Assembly (NCBI GenBank): GCA_025924845.1
Contig: JAICHN010000384.1
Coordinates: 1-5,069 of the forward strand
Direction: 5' to 3'
From: Chloroflexota bacterium
Lineage (GTDB): Bacteria > Chloroflexota > UBA5177 > JANWHV01
DNA length: 5,069 nt
Below the pieces are notes generated by a model. The model did no database searches. It had not been told where the DNA came from and saw only the letters and a list, made by a program, of their open reading frames with translations. Below, one piece after another: positions 3,144-5,069 of the stretch (the first letter of the stretch is position 1; each line of letters opens with the position of its first letter). Both the position numbers and the translations under genes were made by a program.

Positions 3144-5069
3144 ATGACTGATTCGGCCCTAAATAACTGGAGCGGGCCGGAACCCGATCCGTATTGGACG
3201 CTGTGTACCGACCAGCGTGAGCCCTGGCTGCGCGCCTATATCGGCAACGGGATGCTTGCCGGCCAGGTGACCGCCGAGGGCGGATTGGCGGGGCGCCGCG
3301 AGCAGCCGTTGCGCCTGGCGGCCGGCCTATTCGACCGGGCGCCCGGCCGTGAGGTGGAGCACCCGGTGCCCCTGCCCGGTTGGCGCGGCTTGTCGTTACA
3401 ACTTGGCGACCGGCATTTGAGTCCCGGCGGGGCGGACCGTTATGGCCAGGACTTGCACCTCTACGATGGACTGGTCGAAACCACCCATTCCTGGACTCTT
3501 CGCGAGGGGACGATCACGGCCGTAACAGTTCAGGCCGTTCTCCGCCAGAAGGAGCGCCTCAGTCTGACCCGATTGAGCTTGATCGCTTCGATGTCCTGCT
3601 CGGTTACGGTGTCGGTCGAGCCCGACCTGCCTCGTCCGCCCGCGCCGCGAGAAACCGGGCGCGGCCTCCATGCCGGCTACCCGTGGGTGACCGCCCAAAC
3701 CTACGAGCGGGATATTCACCTGGCCGTGGCGGGAGCGCTGATTGACGAGGATGCGGCACCGGTGGGCGCCCCAGGCGCCCTCGCGGCAACCTGCCGTCTT
3801 GCTCCGGGCCAGGCGCACCATTTCGCCTGGATCACCGCCGTACACGATAGCCGGTCGGCTGCCGACTCCTTCGGGGCCGCGCTTGCCGACGCGGCACGGG
3901 CGGCGGCAATCGGCGCGCCGGCGCTCCTGGCCGGACATACCGCTGCCTGGCACGAGTTGTGGCAGGCCGATATCCAGATCGAGGGCGATCCGGAGGTGCA
4001 GCGCTTCGTACGCGCCGGCCTGTTCGCGCTCCTCTGCAGCCTACGGGAGGGCGTCCCGGCGAGCATCGCCCCCATGGGACTGTCGAGCATGGGCTACAAT
4101 GGCCACATTTTTTGGGATGCCGACACCTGGATGTTCCCCCCTTTGGCGCTCGTTCATCCCAACCTGGCTCGCGAAATGCTCACCTACCGCCAGGATCGAC
4201 TCTCGGCGGCGCGCCTCCGAGCACGGGCCGAAGGCTACGACGGCGCTATGTTTCCCTGGGAAAGCGCCACGGCCGGCGACGATGTAACGCCCCTCTCCAT
4301 CGCGCGCACCGGCCTGAAAGAGCACCACATCACGGCTTGCGTAGCCATAAGCCATTGGCAGTATTACCTGGCAAGCGGCGACCGCGCGTGGCTGGCGGAT
4401 CGGGGATGGCCCGTGCTTGAGGCAGCCGCCGCCTTCTGGTGTTCTCGGGTGATCCGCACCAAGCGCGGCTACGAGATTCATGATGTGATCGCGGCGGACG
4501 AGTATGCCGAGGACGTGAACAACAATGCCTTCACCAACGGGGCGGTGCGTGCCGCTCTGTTGGCGGCCATAGCGGCGGGCGCCGTGCTGGATCGCCCAAT
4601 CTCCGGCGCCTGGCAGGAGATCGCCGATCATTTGGTGATGCCGATGGCGGATGATCTGGTCCTGGAGTTCGACGGCTACGATGGCCGCGTGGTCAAGCAG
4701 GCCGACGTGGAATTACTCACCTTCCCCCTGGAATATCCCCTCAGCCGAACCGCGATCGCCTGTAACCTCGATACCTATCGCCGCGTAACGGATCCGGGTG
4801 GGCCGGCCATGGGCCGCAGCATCTCCGCCATCATCGCGGCTCAGTTGGGACGCCGCGAAGAGGCTCGGAAGTTGTTCGCCGCCTCCTACGAGCCGCATCT
4901 GTGGGGTCCGTTCTACGCCCTGGCCGAAACCCGCACCAATGGCGAAGTGCATTTCCTCACTGGAGTGGGCGGGACACTTCAATCGCTGCTCTTCGGCTTC
5001 GCGGGGCTGCGCCTGCACGACCCCTGCCCGGCGCTCGATCCGCTCCTTCCCGTCGGCTGGGAGGTGCTG
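3144..5069 (+). CDS. GH65 family glycoside hydrolase (PGGHG / kojibiose hydrolase-like), 3' end missing
   Basis: The 642 visible residues have no signal peptide, indicating a cytoplasmic enzyme. GH65 enzymes hydrolyse or phosphorolyse alpha-glucosides such as trehalose, kojibiose and maltose. An N-terminal beta-rich domain begins with YIGNGMLAG and is followed by the (alpha/alpha)6 catalytic barrel with GLSSMGYNGHIFWDADTWMF (312-331), MFPWESA, ADEYAEDVNNNAFTNG (around 452-467), KQADVELL (518-525), GPAMGRS (553-559) and AETRTNGEVHFLTGVGGTLQ (594-613). From memory of human PGGHG, its three essential carboxylates correspond to D325, E453 (general acid, in DEY) and E595 (general base). The last region resembles the hydrolases rather than the phosphorylases, which bind phosphate there. 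The ATG is supported by GGAGG 6 bp upstream. Family length suggests only a few dozen C-terminal residues are missing. The exact substrate (kojibiose, trehalose or an alpha-1,2-glucosyl conjugate) is not decided. It has its own promoters and lies 214 bp after the beta-propeller gene. Confidence 0.9.
   Translation, partial: MTDSALNNWSGPEPDPYWTLCTDQREPWLRAYIGNGMLAGQVTAEGGLAGRREQPLRLAAGLFDRAPGREVEHPVPLPGWRGLSLQLGDRHLSPGGADRYGQDLHLYDGLVETTHSWTLREGTITAVTVQAVLRQKERLSLTRLSLIASMSCSVTVSVEPDLPRPPAPRETGRGLHAGYPWVTAQTYERDIHLAVAGALIDEDAAPVGAPGALAATCRLAPGQAHHFAWITAVHDSRSAADSFGAALADAARAAAIGAPALLAGHTAAWHELWQADIQIEGDPEVQRFVRAGLFALLCSLREGVPASIAPMGLSSMGYNGHIFWDADTWMFPPLALVHPNLAREMLTYRQDRLSAARLRARAEGYDGAMFPWESATAGDDVTPLSIARTGLKEHHITACVAISHWQYYLASGDRAWLADRGWPVLEAAAAFWCSRVIRTKRGYEIHDVIAADEYAEDVNNNAFTNGAVRAALLAAIAAGAVLDRPISGAWQEIADHLVMPMADDLVLEFDGYDGRVVKQADVELLTFPLEYPLSRTAIACNLDTYRRVTDPGGPAMGRSISAIIAAQLGRREEARKLFAASYEPHLWGPFYALAETRTNGEVHFLTGVGGTLQSLLFGFAGLRLHDPCPALDPLLPVGWEVL

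Noticed and set aside
3396..4631. Several long open frames (up to about 196 codons) on both strands inside the GH65 gene
   Set aside because: All lie in other frames of a gene with continuous GH65 motifs; they are rich in Arg, Ala and Gly and lack family features.

Overview
This is a gene-dense, GC-rich (by eye) bacterial window holding four genes: two on the minus strand, two on the plus strand, with a roughly 0.3 kb divergent control region between the pairs. All four genes are preceded by good Shine-Dalgarno sequences, and recognisable sigma-70-like promoter elements precede both plus-strand genes. The content (an ABC substrate-binding protein, a GntR/FCD regulator, an exported beta-propeller and a GH65 glycoside hydrolase) suggests a free-living heterotroph that takes up and breaks down small organic compounds or oligosaccharides. 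I cannot name the phylum with confidence.

Layout. Positions 1-440 (minus) hold the first 146 codons of a family-5 extracellular solute-binding protein of a peptide/nickel/oligosaccharide ABC transporter; its 3' part lies outside the window. Positions 496-1245 (minus) encode a complete FadR-subfamily GntR regulator, 55 bp upstream of the binding-protein gene and probably co-transcribed with it. Positions 1246-1552 are non-coding. They hold a perfect FadR-type operator (inside a 15-bp palindrome), a weaker second copy, a 12-bp perfect inverted repeat whose arms are 65 bp apart, and a plausible promoter for the plus-strand gene overlapped by another inverted repeat. Positions 1553-2929 (plus) encode an exported seven-repeat PQQ-like beta-propeller. 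Positions 2930-3143 hold a strong promoter (TTGACA, 18 bp, TATTAT) with a LacI-family-like palindrome just after its predicted start, then a second, extended -10 promoter. Positions 3144-5069 (plus) encode nearly all of a cytoplasmic GH65 glycoside hydrolase. It resembles protein-glucosylgalactosylhydroxylysine glucosidase / kojibiose hydrolase more than the GH65 phosphorylases.

How they may fit together (inference). The regulator probably controls itself and the transporter, and possibly the divergent beta-propeller gene, in response to a small ligand bound by its metal-type FCD domain. The GH65 gene has its own promoters and a different type of operator, so a sugar-responsive LacI-type regulator encoded elsewhere may control it. 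A link between transporter and hydrolase is possible because some family-5 binding proteins take oligosaccharides, but the sequence does not prove it. I saw no mobile element, CRISPR array, tRNA or rRNA, and nothing that by itself amounts to a clearly new system. The most interesting parts are the dense control region and the PGGHG-like hydrolase.
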